Below, piece by piece: positions 63,759-64,000 of a stretch of DNA of 64,000 nt. This stretch comes from Sneathiella sp. HT1-7. Lineage in GTDB: Bacteria; Pseudomonadota; Alphaproteobacteria; Sneathiellales; Sneathiellaceae. Where the stretch lies: assembly GCF_020731145.1 (NCBI RefSeq), contig NZ_JAJFZN010000001.1, forward strand, positions 620,001 to 684,000. The letters are read 5' to 3'. The notes under the pieces are model-generated. The model worked only from the letters and a program-made list of their open reading frames with translations. It was not told the DNA's origin and made no database searches. How positions within the stretch are numbered: the stretch's first letter is position 1; each line of letters opens with the position of its first letter. Made by a program: the position numbers and the translations under genes.

Positions 63759-64000
63759 ATGCAATCATTTGCGCTCACCGTAAAATGCAAATCTACGCGC
63801 GGAATTGTTGCTGCTATTTCCGAATTTCTCGCCGCAAACGGCTGCAATATCACGGACAGCGCCCAATTCGATGATCAGGAAACCGGTAACTTTTTCATGC
63901 GGATCAGCTTCCAGAGCGAAGAGGGAAAGGGCTTGGCTGAACTGACTGGTGAATTTGCAGAGATTGGCGAACGCCTGAGTATGGAATTTAGCTTCCATGA
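63759..64000 (+). CDS. purU: Formyltetrahydrofolate deformylase, N-terminal part (cut by window end)
   Basis: 80 codons from ATG 63759 to the window end, open. MQSFALTVKCKSTRGIVAAI and LAANGCNITDSAQFDD are the ACT domain that opens PurU; the catalytic formyltransferase-like domain would follow. PurU hydrolyses 10-formyl-THF to formate and THF. Placed after soxG by 29 bases, it would return folate to the pool used by sarcosine oxidase, as seen in other sox clusters. Confidence 0.88.
   Translation, partial: MQSFALTVKCKSTRGIVAAISEFLAANGCNITDSAQFDDQETGNFFMRISFQSEEGKGLAELTGEFAEIGERLSMEFSFH

Overview
The window reads as chromosome of an alphaproteobacterium of the Rhodospirillales/Sneathiellales kind. 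Evidence is the MucR tail, a Fur/Irr pair with an ICE-type iron operator, the fur-plsC-miaB-phoH-ybeY-corC-lnt-xre-metK-trmB order, the rimP-nusA-ylxR-infB-rbfA-truB-rpsO-pnp block, a VPLPA-CTERM protein, a GTTC-N7-GTTC SOS box and a four-subunit sarcosine oxidase cluster. The genus is inference; no rRNA is present.

Positions 1-19315 are a dense, co-directional housekeeping region: metal-responsive regulation, lipid and tRNA modification, ribosome maturation, envelope lipoprotein acylation, SAM synthesis, then the transcription/translation factor operon ending with pnp and a strong terminator. Notable RNA-level signals are a possible SAM-type pseudoknot before metK, a terminator-like hairpin at the start of rimP and a 13-bp-stem hairpin between rpsO and pnp. 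Positions 19393-34856 hold a flavin oxidoreductase, irr with an adjacent rubrerythrin/Fe-S oxidoreductase/DUF3501 operon, and a mixed set: 2-hydroxyacid dehydrogenase, TRIC channel, VPLPA-CTERM protein, MarC, DNA polymerase I, a short zinc-finger protein, AEC carrier, ABC ATPase and amidohydrolase.

Positions 34937-57687 are a tandem accretion island at a tRNA-Arg(CCG) gene. The 3' end of the tRNA recurs at 48200-48247 (48 of 48 bases), 55949-55993 (45 of 45) and, decayed, at 57644-57687 (37 of 44). Element A (to 48247) carries a type I restriction system hsdM-hsdS-hsdR, a Y-family polymerase behind an SOS box, an HUH Rep-like protein, two excisionase-like proteins, an integrase, an unknown two-TM protein and a tiny well-expressed-looking Gly6-ended peptide gene. 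Element B (48248-55993) carries a broken rep gene, XRE regulators, a two-TM/coiled-coil protein next to a DUF4062 (TIR-like) protein, and an integrase broken by one stop. A and B each have their own set of 10-11-bp arm-type repeats at both ends. Element C (55994-57687) is a relic with a Zur-box-controlled His-rich porin and a decayed DUF1275 gene end.

To the right lie an intact DUF1275 membrane protein whose last nine codons are made from the decayed tRNA copy, and the soxBDAG-purU operon for sarcosine oxidation and one-carbon recycling, cut by the window end.
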